The notes: a model not told the origin generated them from the sequence alone. DNA of 12,082 bases from Bacteroidales bacterium (GCA_003557765.1 PWNO01000235.1:1-12082), one strand, 5' to 3'; shown: positions 1 through 6,851, counted from the first letter of the stretch. Translations and numbers: made by a program.

Positions 1-360
1 GGATACCTTAGTATCCTTGTCGTCCCAAACCCCAACTGGATCATCCTGTCGATGATCGGCGTCGGCATCGCCTGGGCCAGCATCCTGGCCATGCCTTACG
101 CCATTCTCACAGGATCCCTGCCATCGCATAAGATGGGCACCTACATGGGCCTTTTCAATATTTTTATTGTGATGCCGCAGATCGTGGCCGCCAGCATCCT
201 GGGGTCATTCATCAGCATTGTGGCACCCGGGCAACCGATCTACGGACTGGTGTTTGGTGGTATATCCCTGGCGATCGGCGCCGTGATGATGATCTTCGTG
301 GTGCACGACCCGGATGAGAAGTTAATTAAGAAAACCATTGAAGCACTGGAAAAAAAGTAG
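1..360 (+). CDS. MFS sugar transporter, SLC45-like (3' part only)
   Basis: The reading frame is open from the first base of the window to the TAG at 358-360, so this is the C-terminal 119 residues of a gene that begins upstream; the internal ATG at 52 is not a credible start. The fragment has three hydrophobic spans (about residues 13-40, 49-75 and 80-102 of the fragment) separated by short loops and a charged, lysine-rich cytoplasmic tail. The stretch with KMGTYMGLFN and VMPQIVA is typical of the eleventh and twelfth helix region of the maltose/sucrose-type (SLC45/GPH-like) major facilitator proteins common in Bacteroidetes glucan clusters. The likely role is proton-coupled uptake of maltose or maltooligosaccharides through the inner membrane, which fits malQ 34 nt downstream. 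The substrate is inferred from the neighbour, not from the fragment itself. Confidence 0.8.
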   Translation, partial: GYLSILVVPNPNWIILSMIGVGIAWASILAMPYAILTGSLPSHKMGTYMGLFNIFIVMPQIVAASILGSFISIVAPGQPIYGLVFGGISLAIGAVMMIFVVHDPDEKLIKKTIEALEKK

Positions 361-363
361 TAC

Positions 364-391
364 CTAACAAAAGCCAATAGCTAAAAGCTAA
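364..391 (+). repeat. Four heptamer units (NNGCYAA class) before malQ
   Basis: Almost the whole gap between the transporter stop and the malQ ATG is four consecutive 7-nt units, each ending in AA (for example AAGCCAA, TAGCTAA). The array starts 3 nt after the stop codon and ends 3 nt before the ATG at 395. The same unit class recurs upstream of mce, of dusB and, on the minus strand, of the CPBP gene. With only four units this copy would be unremarkable on its own; the recurrence supports it. Confidence 0.6.
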
Positions 392-394
392 AAT

Positions 395-1879
395 ATGGAA
401 AGAAGCAGTGGAATTTTATTACATATTACTTCCCTCCCGGGGAGATATGGCATTGGAACGATGGGCAGGGAAGCCTGCCACTTTGTAGACTTCCTGGTGG
501 CATCCGGGCAAAAGTTATGGCAGATTTTGCCTTTGGGACATACCGGTTACGGGGATTCCCCCTATCAGTGTTTTTCCGCTTTCGCGGGAAACCCCCTTAT
601 TATCGACCTGGAAAAACTGGTGGAACAGCAACTGCTCACCCCCGACGACCTGCCCGATCACGAGCACTTCTCTGATGACGAAGTAGACTACGGCAAACAG
701 TTCCACGAAAAATACGTCTTGCTGGAAGAGGCTTACAAGCGTTTCCAGGAGATCGATGCACCGGAAATGAAGCAGCAATACGAAAGCTTCTGCACCAGCA
801 ACAACTGGTGGCTCGACGATTATGCCTTCTTTATGGCGCTTAAGATCCATTATGGCGGAAAAGCCTGGAACGAATGGGATGATCAGATCAGGAAGCGCGA
901 ACCAGGAGCGCTGGAGCGCTACCGGGAGCACCTCGCAGATACGATCGGATTTTATAGTTTTCTGCAATTCCTTTTTTACCAGCAATGGCTTGAACTAAAA
1001 ACCTATGCCAATACCAACAACATCAAAATCATCGGTGATCTGCCCATTTATGTAGCCTTCGACAGTGCAGACGCTTGGGCAAACCCGGAAATCTTTGACT
1101 TTGATGAAAACCTGAACCCACGCACCGTGGCTGGCGTCCCACCAGACTATTTCAGCGAAACAGGGCAGCTGTGGGGAAACCCGATCTACGACTGGGAGTA
1201 CCTGAAGGAACAAGGCTTTCGTTGGTGGATCGACAGGATAAAGGCCAACTTCCTGCTTTACGACATCCTGCGGATTGATCATTTTCGCGGCCTGGCGGCA
1301 TACTGGTCCGTGCCGTATGGCGAAGAAACCGCCATCAACGGCAAGTGGATCGATGCACCTGGAGAGGCTATGCTCCGCGCTGTTTACGATGCCCTCGGAG
1401 AAAAGCCCATCATCGCCGAAAACCTGGGCGTGATCACACCGGATGTGGAAGAGTTGCGCGAACAGTTCAACATGCCGGGGATGAAAATCCTGCAGTTTGC
1501 CTTTGACTCTGGTGAAGATAATGACTTTATCCCGCACACTTACGACAAGAATAGCGTAGTATATACCGGCACACATGACAACAACACCACCGTAGGCTGG
1601 TTCAAACACAGTCCGCCGCAGGATAAGCAGCACATGCACGACTACTTCTGCCTGCATGAAAACGATCCGGCCTGGTCACTGATCCGGCTGGCCTGGTCTA
1701 CAGTGTCCAACATCGCCATCGCCCCGATGCAGGACCTCCTTCGCCTGGATGAAGACGCCCGGATGAACTTTCCCGGAAAGTCACCGGGCTACTGGAAGTG
1801 GCGCTACCGAAAGGAATTGCTGACACAGGAGCATGTGGAGTGGCTGAGGAGGATTACACGGGTTTACGGTAGAATGTAG
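395..1879 (+). CDS. malQ: 4-alpha-glucanotransferase (amylomaltase, GH77)
   Basis: This 494-residue protein is a full-length glycoside hydrolase family 77 enzyme of the compact bacterial type. It transfers alpha-1,4-glucan segments between maltooligosaccharides in the cytoplasm, releasing glucose and lengthening chains for further breakdown. The N-terminal SGILLHITSLPGRYGIG motif (residues 5-21) is diagnostic. The catalytic set is intact: nucleophile Asp295 in RIDHFRG, acid/base Glu342 in IAENLG, and transition-state stabiliser Asp395 in GTHDNNTT. The GDLPIYVAFDSADAWANP block (214-231), the GVPPDYFS loop (247-254) and the C-terminal QDLLRLDEDARMNFPG block are also as expected for the family. 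The ATG at 395 places the first conserved motif at residue 5, so no earlier start is needed. It lies 34 nt after the transporter gene in the same orientation, probably cotranscribed. No Shine-Dalgarno sequence is visible. Confidence 0.96.
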   Translation: MERSSGILLHITSLPGRYGIGTMGREACHFVDFLVASGQKLWQILPLGHTGYGDSPYQCFSAFAGNPLIIDLEKLVEQQLLTPDDLPDHEHFSDDEVDYGKQFHEKYVLLEEAYKRFQEIDAPEMKQQYESFCTSNNWWLDDYAFFMALKIHYGGKAWNEWDDQIRKREPGALERYREHLADTIGFYSFLQFLFYQQWLELKTYANTNNIKIIGDLPIYVAFDSADAWANPEIFDFDENLNPRTVAGVPPDYFSETGQLWGNPIYDWEYLKEQGFRWWIDRIKANFLLYDILRIDHFRGLAAYWSVPYGEETAINGKWIDAPGEAMLRAVYDALGEKPIIAENLGVITPDVEELREQFNMPGMKILQFAFDSGEDNDFIPHTYDKNSVVYTGTHDNNTTVGWFKHSPPQDKQHMHDYFCLHENDPAWSLIRLAWSTVSNIAIAPMQDLLRLDEDARMNFPGKSPGYWKWRYRKELLTQEHVEWLRRITRVYGRM

Positions 1880-1894
1880 TGCCGGGGAGTTAAC

Positions 1895-1936
1895 AAGAAG
1901 TAAGAAGTAGGCAGCAAGCAGTAAGCAGCAAGAAGA
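1895..1936 (+). repeat. Six heptamer units (GMAGYAA class) upstream of the kinase gene
   Basis: Beginning 15 nt after the malQ stop there are six uninterrupted 7-nt units built on AAG(A/C)AG(T/C), for example AAGAAGT twice, AAGCAGT and AAGCAGC. Units differ by one or two bases but the 7-nt phase is never broken. A related array in the reverse orientation lies at 3308-3342, so the kinase gene is flanked by inverted copies. Confidence 0.8.
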
Positions 1937-1966
1937 TTTAGTTTAAGGTCAAGGTTGCCGCAGGAC

Positions 1967-2038
1967 TTTTAGACCTTTCGACATTTTGACCTTTAGACAC
2001 TTTGTCTTTTTGTCCTTTTGTCCTTTTGTCTTTTTTGA
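1967..2038 (+). repeat. Nine-unit octamer array (NTTTNGWC class) before the kinase start
   Basis: Nine consecutive 8-nt units fill 1967-2038; the first eight all end in GAC or GTC (TTTTAGAC, CTTTCGAC, CTTTTGTC and similar) and the ninth, TTTTTTGA, is degraded. The strand is strongly pyrimidine-rich. The array stops 14 nt before the kinase ATG at 2053, so it must lie in the 5' leader or the promoter. The same class recurs before mce, mmdA and dusB and in the 10703-10790 intergenic region. Confidence 0.85.
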
Positions 2039-2052
2039 AAAAATTTTAACAC

Positions 2053-3141
2053 ATGAACCAACCCAAGATCCTGCAAAACACCATCAGAAAAATGGAAGCC
2101 TACCACGAGCAGAAGCATATCGTGGCAGGTTTTGATGGCTTTGTGGATGAGATCATCCACGTGGTAGACAAGCGACAAAACCATGAATCTTATGACCGCA
2201 TCAAAGACATTACTACCTTTTCTAAGCGCATCGCTGACAGTGCGGGCCTGAGCGCCAACATCGAAATGGTACCGGTGCAGACCAAGTTGGGTGGCAACGG
2301 ACCCATCATGGCCAATGCCCTGATCAGCCTCGGACAGGACATCACTTATATTGGTGCGATCGGCAAAGCGCATATTGACCCTGTATTTGCTGACCTTGCA
2401 GATAACTGCCGGGAAGTCATTTCACTGACAGACCCCGGCCATACCGATGCCCTGGAGTTTTATGACGGGAAGATCATGATGGGAAAGATGCATACCATGG
2501 TCGAAGTCAATGCCGAAAACCTGCTGGCCAGGTTGCCGAAACAGAAGCTGACAGAACTTCTCTCGAAAACTGACCTGGTGGCATTCACCAACTGGACGAT
2601 GCTGTCCAATCTGAACGGCATCATTTCGCTTTTTGGCGAGCTTATGGAGAGTTCAGACAAGACCCCGGCCGTGTTTATTGACCTTGCCGACCCACAAAAG
2701 CGCACCACCGCAGATATCCGGGAGGTGATCAGGCTCATATCAGCCATGCCATGCGACACCATCCTGGGGCTGAACATGAACGAATCGCGCATTATCGCCG
2801 AAGTGCTCGACATCCAGGAAGAGGATGCGGTGGCCAGGGCCGCTGCCATCCAAAAAGATACCGGCATTGATGCCATTGTGATCCACCCGGTACATGGCGC
2901 AGCCGTGGCCACATCGGATACGGCCACCTGGGTTGATGGTCCTTATATCGAAAAACCGAAGCTGACAACCGGTGCAGGCGACAACTTCAATGCCGGCTTC
3001 TGCAACGGCTGGCTGGGCGGTTTTACCCCCGCCGAATGCCTCATGGCCGGCGTATGCACCTCAGGATACTACGTGCGCAACGCAAAATCCCCCTCCCACG
3101 AAGAACTGCTGCAGTTTATGCAAGACCTTGCAAATAATTAA
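2053..3141 (+). CDS. PfkB-family carbohydrate kinase
   Basis: This 362-residue cytoplasmic protein belongs to the ribokinase/PfkB superfamily, which phosphorylates sugars or nucleosides with ATP. The N-terminal half carries the substrate-side pattern, with FDGFVDE near residues 27-33 and the paired glycines of KLGGNGP at 78-84. The C-terminal PfkB signature is complete: TTGAGDNFNAGF at 305-316, with the anion hole Gly-Ala-Gly and the catalytic base Asp310. LNMNE at 240-244 matches the region before the ATP site. At 362 residues it is somewhat longer than a typical ribokinase of about 310 residues, mainly in the N-terminal half. The substrate cannot be read from the sequence. The position after a maltose transporter and malQ makes a hexose such as glucose or fructose a reasonable guess, but repeat arrays separate it from malQ and it may be transcribed alone. 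Confidence 0.88.
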   Translation: MNQPKILQNTIRKMEAYHEQKHIVAGFDGFVDEIIHVVDKRQNHESYDRIKDITTFSKRIADSAGLSANIEMVPVQTKLGGNGPIMANALISLGQDITYIGAIGKAHIDPVFADLADNCREVISLTDPGHTDALEFYDGKIMMGKMHTMVEVNAENLLARLPKQKLTELLSKTDLVAFTNWTMLSNLNGIISLFGELMESSDKTPAVFIDLADPQKRTTADIREVIRLISAMPCDTILGLNMNESRIIAEVLDIQEEDAVARAAAIQKDTGIDAIVIHPVHGAAVATSDTATWVDGPYIEKPKLTTGAGDNFNAGFCNGWLGGFTPAECLMAGVCTSGYYVRNAKSPSHEELLQFMQDLANN

Positions 3142-3530
3142 TTTGTGGTGGTTCATTTACCCGATAATGGCTAGCAGCCTTCATGTCCGCCTTAGATTAT
3201 GTTTGAAAATGAAGCTTAGTCATTAACCTTCACTATTGCCAACTTCTTACTCTGACCCGTCCTGATTGTTGTTTAAAAAAAGTGTACACCTATTTCAGGA
3301 CGAGACACTTACTGCTTACTTCTTACTGCCTTCTGCCTACTTTCTTCCCCCCACCGTACGCTTTTGAAGTTCAGGTGTACGTTAGCGAACACATGTTCCG
3401 CGCCTGGCGCCTGCATCCATAGCTATTAATATGCTTGTTATTAGTATATTACAAACTTTGGCACACCTTTCGCTATACACTAGGTGAACACGAAAACAAA
3501 AAAAGTATAAACAATAAAACCCTCTGAGTC
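3142..3530. other. 389-nt gene-free stretch with a heptamer array and an 8-bp inverted repeat
   Basis: No credible gene was found on either strand. It holds the reverse-oriented heptamer array at 3308-3342, a palindrome GTGTACAC at 3282-3289, and an 8-bp inverted pair GTACACCT (3284-3291) and AGGTGTAC (3373-3380) that brackets the array. A TATGTTTG at 3198-3205 matches the Bacteroidetes -7 pattern but is about 330 nt from the next start and has no visible -33 partner. The last 110 nt before the next gene are AT-rich and probably contain its promoter, but no convincing box pair could be assigned. No terminator hairpin was seen after the kinase gene. Confidence 0.6.
3308..3342 (-). repeat. Five heptamer units, reverse orientation of the array before the kinase
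   Basis: On the plus strand the units read CTTACTG, CTTACTT, CTTACTG and two diverged copies, the reverse complement of the AAGCAGT/AAGTAAG type at 1895-1936. The 7-nt phase is kept through all five. No minus-strand gene follows it, so unlike the other arrays it does not precede a start codon. It could be one arm of a long inverted repeat around the kinase gene, or a leader remnant of a lost gene. Confidence 0.7.
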
Positions 3531-3818
3531 ATGAAAACAAGAATCATCGCAACCATCGCAACCGTTCTGATCAGCACAAGTTTCATCACTGCAAATGCAA
3601 ACACTGCAACCCTGACTTTTTACGACGCCCAAGGCACTGAATTAACAATTCCGGTAGCTGAAGAAGAAGCAGAAACCATCCCGGCAGAAGTAAAGGACCT
3701 GTTTGAGTCAGCAACAGTGAAACCACACAACCATGTGTTTGACATCACCCGCTATAGCAAGCCTGAGCAGGAAGAAGAACTGCCTTTCGATCTGAATGAA
3801 GTGCTAGCAGTCAATTAA
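3531..3818 (+). CDS. Small secreted acidic protein of unknown function
   Basis: This 95-residue protein is not recognised as a named family. The N-terminus is a good Sec signal peptide: Lys2 and Arg4, a hydrophobic core at 5-20, and an Ala-Asn-Ala site with probable cleavage after residue 23. The mature part of about 72 residues is acidic, with a Glu-rich run at 44-48 and another near 79-83, and contains no cysteine. A short hydrophobic beta-prone stretch at 26-42 precedes it, and the tail has DITRY (71-75) and LPFDLNEV (84-91). From memory, small secreted Bacteroidetes proteins often end in a similar acidic patch followed by PFD/PFN, but I could not verify this. There is no lipobox, so periplasmic or exported release is expected. 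The gene stands alone, with 389 nt in front and an intrinsic terminator 50 nt behind, suggesting a monocistronic transcript. Confidence 0.72.
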   Translation: MKTRIIATIATVLISTSFITANANTATLTFYDAQGTELTIPVAEEEAETIPAEVKDLFESATVKPHNHVFDITRYSKPEQEEELPFDLNEVLAVN

Positions 3819-3867
3819 TATGTAAACAGTTTCCATAAGACATTCATTCCTTCATGTAGTTTGGTTT

Positions 3868-3904
3868 CCGGGTCTCCGCAGCATTGCAGGGGCCCGGTTT
3901 TTTT
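3868..3904 (+). terminator. Intrinsic terminator of the small secreted protein gene
   Basis: A 9-bp stem pairs CCGGGTCTC (3868-3876) with GGGGCCCGG (3889-3897), including two G-T wobbles, around a 12-nt loop, followed directly by seven T residues (3898-3904). This is the classic factor-independent layout. It separates the secreted protein gene from the lipoprotein gene. Folding energy was not computed. Confidence 0.8.
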
Positions 3905-3993
3905 GTGTTTACTTGCTTTTAGAAAACCTTCATCTCACATTATCCCAACCCCTGATTTCTTCTTACATCGCCTGTCCGACCCGGATATTTTGG

Positions 3994-4001
3994 TATTTTT
4001 G
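3994..4001 (+). promoter_or_regulatory. Candidate -7 box (TATTTTTG) for the Ig-like lipoprotein gene
   Basis: TATTTTTG matches the Bacteroidetes sigma-ABfr -7 consensus TAnnTTTG exactly and follows the upstream terminator by 90 nt. No TTTG is present about 19 nt upstream, so the -33 half is missing or degenerate. It would give a leader of about 155 nt. Confidence 0.35.
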
Positions 4002-4163
4002 CACACAGCCATCTTTAACAGGTTGGCTGCATGCAGCAACTGTTCAAAAACGATTCATCATGCAGGATCAAAGACAATGCTGCAATACAAGTTCTATCCG
4101 GCCGTTATTCCCTAAGTTTATCACCAACAGGTGATGCAGCCGGCAACAGTCAGACACCAGGAC

Positions 4164-5957
4164 ATGATCTATCAAAGGGCATTTAAGAAAAACAGGCATT
4201 GGCGCATGACCGTAGGGGTTGCGCTGGCGATCCTTTTTTATGCCTGTGCCCACGTCGTTTCGCCTACCGGCGGTCCAAGGGACGAAAACCCGCCGGAAGT
4301 GGCCAGAAGCAACCCGCCCAACTTCTCAGCCAATTTCGACGGCAATGAAATCCGGATTTTCTTTAATGAGTTTGTGGCGTTGCATAACATCCGGCAGCAG
4401 CTTCTGGTATCGCCGCCACTTGAAACCATGCCGGAGGTGCGCATTCGTGGCCGCTCCATCGTAATGGATATCGAAGAGGAGCTCAGCCCAAATACCACGT
4501 ATAACTTCTTTTTTGGAGATGCCATTCGCGACATCACTGAGGGCAATGCGATCCCAAACTTCCAGTTCGTGTTGTCAACCGGCGACCATGTAGACTCGCT
4601 TTCAATCGGTGGTCAGGTGTTTAACGCATACAACCTGGTGCCGGAGAAGGGTGTCTATGTGATGTTGTATGACAACATTTACGATTCGGTACCTTACCTT
4701 GAAAGACCGGTTTACCTTGCAAAAACGGACGAAGATGGTTTTTTTAACATCAGCCACATGGCCGACGGCGAGTACCTGATGTTTGCGCTAGATGACCAGA
4801 ACTACAATTTCAAATATGACCTTCCCGACGAGCGGATCGGTTTTCTCGATTCCCTCGTAAGGCCCCAATACGTTGAAGAACCCCTGGACACCCTTCCCGG
4901 GGAGCATGAAAATACAACGGGTGGCGGCGAGGAGACCATGTTGCTGCAGGCGGCAGATACTCCGGACGAAGTATCTGCTGAACCTTTAAGAACTATTGAT
5001 TCCGGGCCATCTTATACCTTGTATCTATTCCAGGAAAAAGATACTGTACAGCGGGTGACATCTTCAGCCTTAACACATAAGGGGCTCATAACCATAGTAT
5101 TTCGCATACCTTTCGACTCGGCTTATGTGCGGGAGATCCGCGAGCCATTCGAAGACGAGTCATGGCATATTCCGGAAATTGGTTTGTATAGAGACACGCT
5201 GAGAATCTGGTTTGCAGATACCGGAAGAGATTCGCTTTTTCTTGAAGTCAGGGATGGCGACCATGTACTGGACACCGTGCGACGCGCCACCGTACCAAGG
5301 AGAAGTGCAAGGGATCGTGACGAACATGATGAAGAACAATATTTGCAGATCAGAAGGGGATTCCGACGTCCTTCAGCTGTTCCCTTTCATCAACCCTTGC
5401 ATTTGACCAGTGAACATCCCATCCAGAAGACAGACTCCGCCAGGATAGAACTGTTGATCCACGACAGCATCCCGCTGCCTGCGAGCTTTCACTTTTCAGA
5501 CAATGTGCGCCGCAGGATAGAGATGTATCCGCCCCTGGAGGAGCAGACCGCCTACCGGCTCAATATCCTTCCGGGCGCCTTTACGGATATTTTTGGTTTG
5601 ACCAACGACACACTCGAATACGCTTTCACCACCACCTCACGCGAGAACTATGGAAACATTATGCTGGATGTGGAGATGCCCCCGTCAACCCACCAGCGCA
5701 TTCTGCAACTGCTCAACATGGACGAGGAGGTTCTTCAAAAAAAATTGATCCATGAAAGCGGCCGCCATGTCTTCAGATACGTCCGGCCAGGCCGCTACCT
5801 CGTCAGGATCATAGATGACCTGGATGATAGTGGAGCATGGACCACCGGTGATTATTTGCAACAAAGACAACCCGAACCAGTACACATGCTCCCTGATACC
5901 ATCCAGGTACGCGAAAACTGGGATGTGGAAATGCCCTGGTTCATCACCCCAAGGTAA
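4164..5957 (+). CDS. Ig-like domain lipoprotein (Bacteroidetes SbsA-Ig/Big_5 type)
   Basis: This is a predicted outer-membrane or periplasmic lipoprotein of 597 residues. From the ATG at 4164 the signal peptide has a basic n-region (RAFKKNRHWR), a hydrophobic core and the lipobox FYAC, with lipidated Cys28. GTG/ATG at 4131/4134 would add 10-11 residues; ATG 4206 would lose every positive charge, so 4164 is preferred. After Cys28 comes SPTGGPRDENPPEV, the hallmark opening of a large Bacteroidetes lipoprotein family, and then a bacterial Ig-like (Big_5/SbsA) domain at about 43-139 ending in FQFVLSTG. A second beta-sandwich, resembling carboxypeptidase-regulatory or SdrD-B folds (FFNISHMADGEYLMFALDD), spans about 146-225. 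A Gly/Glu-rich linker follows, then further beta-rich sequence with another Ig-like tail (DIFGLTNDTLEYAFTTTS) around 450-505. No catalytic motif is seen. A structural or surface-binding role is inferred. It appears to be transcribed alone. Confidence 0.82.
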   Translation: MIYQRAFKKNRHWRMTVGVALAILFYACAHVVSPTGGPRDENPPEVARSNPPNFSANFDGNEIRIFFNEFVALHNIRQQLLVSPPLETMPEVRIRGRSIVMDIEEELSPNTTYNFFFGDAIRDITEGNAIPNFQFVLSTGDHVDSLSIGGQVFNAYNLVPEKGVYVMLYDNIYDSVPYLERPVYLAKTDEDGFFNISHMADGEYLMFALDDQNYNFKYDLPDERIGFLDSLVRPQYVEEPLDTLPGEHENTTGGGEETMLLQAADTPDEVSAEPLRTIDSGPSYTLYLFQEKDTVQRVTSSALTHKGLITIVFRIPFDSAYVREIREPFEDESWHIPEIGLYRDTLRIWFADTGRDSLFLEVRDGDHVLDTVRRATVPRRSARDRDEHDEEQYLQIRRGFRRPSAVPFHQPLHLTSEHPIQKTDSARIELLIHDSIPLPASFHFSDNVRRRIEMYPPLEEQTAYRLNILPGAFTDIFGLTNDTLEYAFTTTSRENYGNIMLDVEMPPSTHQRILQLLNMDEEVLQKKLIHESGRHVFRYVRPGRYLVRIIDDLDDSGAWTTGDYLQQRQPEPVHMLPDTIQVRENWDVEMPWFITPR

Positions 5958-6070
5958 CACAATAGTCCAATAATCATCGTCGTGTGTGTCAATATCTTGA
6001 CAGGGCCCGGTTCCTCCTTTTTTTTTGTTTTTTTGATGTAAACAACCTGTGCGGATTGCATAATCTTTTC

Positions 6071-6078
6071 TATATTTG
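6071..6078 (+). promoter_or_regulatory. Candidate promoter -7 box (TATATTTG) for the mce-led module
   Basis: TATATTTG fits TAnnTTTG exactly. A TGTG at 6048-6051, three of four bases of the TTTG -33 element, is placed with a 19-nt spacer, the expected distance. This would start transcription near 6085 and place the heptamer and octamer arrays in a leader of about 175 nt. Confidence 0.45.
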
Positions 6079-6170
6079 CAGCAATTTTAACAGGCCGGTC
6101 TTCGTTATTTTATTGTTTTGCTAATTAATTAACAACTTGAGGCTTTCCGGTCTGACGGCGCTGCCTGGCA

Positions 6171-6198
6171 AAACCAACTGCCAATAACCAATAGCAAG
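6171..6198 (+). repeat. Heptamer array (NNGCYAA class) upstream of mce
   Basis: Four phased 7-nt units, including CTGCCAA and TAACCAA, are immediately followed, 2 nt later, by the octamer array. This is the same class and orientation as the copies before malQ and dusB. Confidence 0.6.
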
Positions 6199-6200
6199 GC

Positions 6201-6248
6201 ATTTCGGCTTTTTGACATGTTGCCATTACAACATTTCGACATTTATTA
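6201..6248 (+). repeat. Octamer array (NTTTNGWC class) before mce
   Basis: Six phased 8-nt units run from 6201 to 6248, with ATTTCGGC, TTTTTGAC and ATTTCGAC well conserved and the others diverged. The array ends 11 nt before the ATG at 6260. A TTG at 6212 that would extend the mce frame lies inside the array and is not a likely start. Confidence 0.65.
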
Positions 6249-6259
6249 ACCACATACAC

Positions 6260-6673
6260 ATGAATATCTCACACATTGAACACATCGGCATAGCAGTAAA
6301 AAACCTTGAAGAATCCATTCGCTTTTACGAAGACGTGCTTGGTATGGAGTGTTACGCCATCGAAGAGGTGACCGACCAAAAGGTAAAAACAGCATTTTTC
6401 CAGGTAGGTCAGACCAAGATCGAATTACTGGAATCGACCGACCCGGAAGGCCCCATTGGCAAGTATCTGGAGAAGAAGGGTGAAGGCGTGCACCATATGG
6501 CCTTTGCAGTAAAGGGTATCGAAAACGCGCTCGCAAAGATGGATGAAAAGGGCATCAGACTGATTGACAAGCAGCCACGCAAAGGAGCCGAAGGCCTCGA
6601 CATCGCCTTCCTGCATCCAAAGTCTACACACGGCGTGCTGATGGAGCTATGTGAAGACAAAGGCAAAAAGTAG
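6260..6673 (+). CDS. mce: Methylmalonyl-CoA epimerase
   Basis: This 137-residue cytoplasmic enzyme of the vicinal oxygen chelate (glyoxalase-like) family interconverts (R)- and (S)-methylmalonyl-CoA. Two beta-alpha-beta-beta-beta modules are visible. Module one starts with HIEHIGIAVKNLEESIRFY (metal ligand His8), and module two with GEGVHHMAFAVKGIENAL (His78/His79). The expected glutamate ligand is in VLMELCE (Glu129), and the remaining ligand is probably near Glu55 in TKIELLE. Family length is usually 130-150 residues. ATG 6260 is chosen because it opens directly on the first conserved strand; the longer frame from TTG 6212 adds only repeat-derived residues. It stands 212 nt before the decarboxylase gene in the same direction and links a B12-dependent mutase, not in this window, to the decarboxylase, so it is part of succinate-to-propionate metabolism. 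Confidence 0.93.
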   Translation: MNISHIEHIGIAVKNLEESIRFYEDVLGMECYAIEEVTDQKVKTAFFQVGQTKIELLESTDPEGPIGKYLEKKGEGVHHMAFAVKGIENALAKMDEKGIRLIDKQPRKGAEGLDIAFLHPKSTHGVLMELCEDKGKK

Positions 6674-6827
6674 CAGTATCAGGGCCGTCCGCATGGTTAC
6701 CAGGTTAAAAAGGTGGCCGGGTTAGCGTACAAGGTCCTTGCGCTTTTCCGACGGGCCAGGTTTTGTCGTATTGCTGTAAGACCCCTACAATTCGCCCTGG
6801 GATTACAAGCGCTGGAGTTGCCCGGAC

Positions 6828-6851
6828 ATTTTGACTTTTTGACATTTTTTA
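6828..6851 (+). repeat. Short octamer array (NTTTNGWC class) before mmdA
   Basis: Two clean 8-nt units, ATTTTGAC and TTTTTGAC, plus a degraded third (ATTTTTTA) lie 34 nt before the mmdA ATG. A further diverged unit ending in GGAC may precede them. It is flanked by ACCACATGAA, but the frame from that ATG closes after six codons, so it does not change the mmdA start. Confidence 0.5.

Larger units (their letters stand above)
3819..4163. other. 345-nt gene-free stretch with terminator and a -7 box
   Basis: The stretch contains the intrinsic terminator at 3868-3904 and a perfect TAnnTTTG box at 3994-4001. Open frames here (for example 3861-4115) start next to or inside the terminator, have no recognisable domain and are rejected as genes. 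Unlike most gaps in the window it has no 7- or 8-nt array. Confidence 0.6.
5958..6259. other. 302-nt gap: weak hairpin, -7 box, then composite repeat island
   Basis: From left to right: a small hairpin GTCAA-TATC-TTGAC at 5988-6001 followed by GGGCCC and a T-rich run at 6018-6034 (possible weak terminator of the lipoprotein gene), a -7 type box at 6071-6078, AT-rich sequence, and the heptamer-then-octamer island at 6171-6248. No gene is supported. Confidence 0.55.

Noticed and set aside
995..1657. 220-codon minus-strand frame inside malQ
   Set aside because: It overlaps the catalytic core of malQ with all conserved residues on the plus strand, and the antisense product resembles no protein family.
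1895..2038. CRISPR array
   Set aside because: The repeat units are 7 and 8 nt with no spacers, far too short and contiguous; no cas gene is nearby.
3861..4134. Two overlapping short open frames (84 and 73 codons) before the lipoprotein gene
   Set aside because: The first spans the intrinsic terminator and both show no domain, no signal peptide and low-complexity composition; they are best seen as chance frames.
6212..6259. Upstream TTG start extending mce by 16 residues
   Set aside because: The extension is translated from the octamer array and has no family counterpart; ATG 6260 opens directly on the first conserved strand of the fold.
5958..6259. Cobalamin riboswitch before the methylmalonyl-CoA module
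   Set aside because: It was looked for because the upstream mutase uses B12, but no B12-box-like sequence was seen and the leader is mostly AT-rich DNA and repeats.
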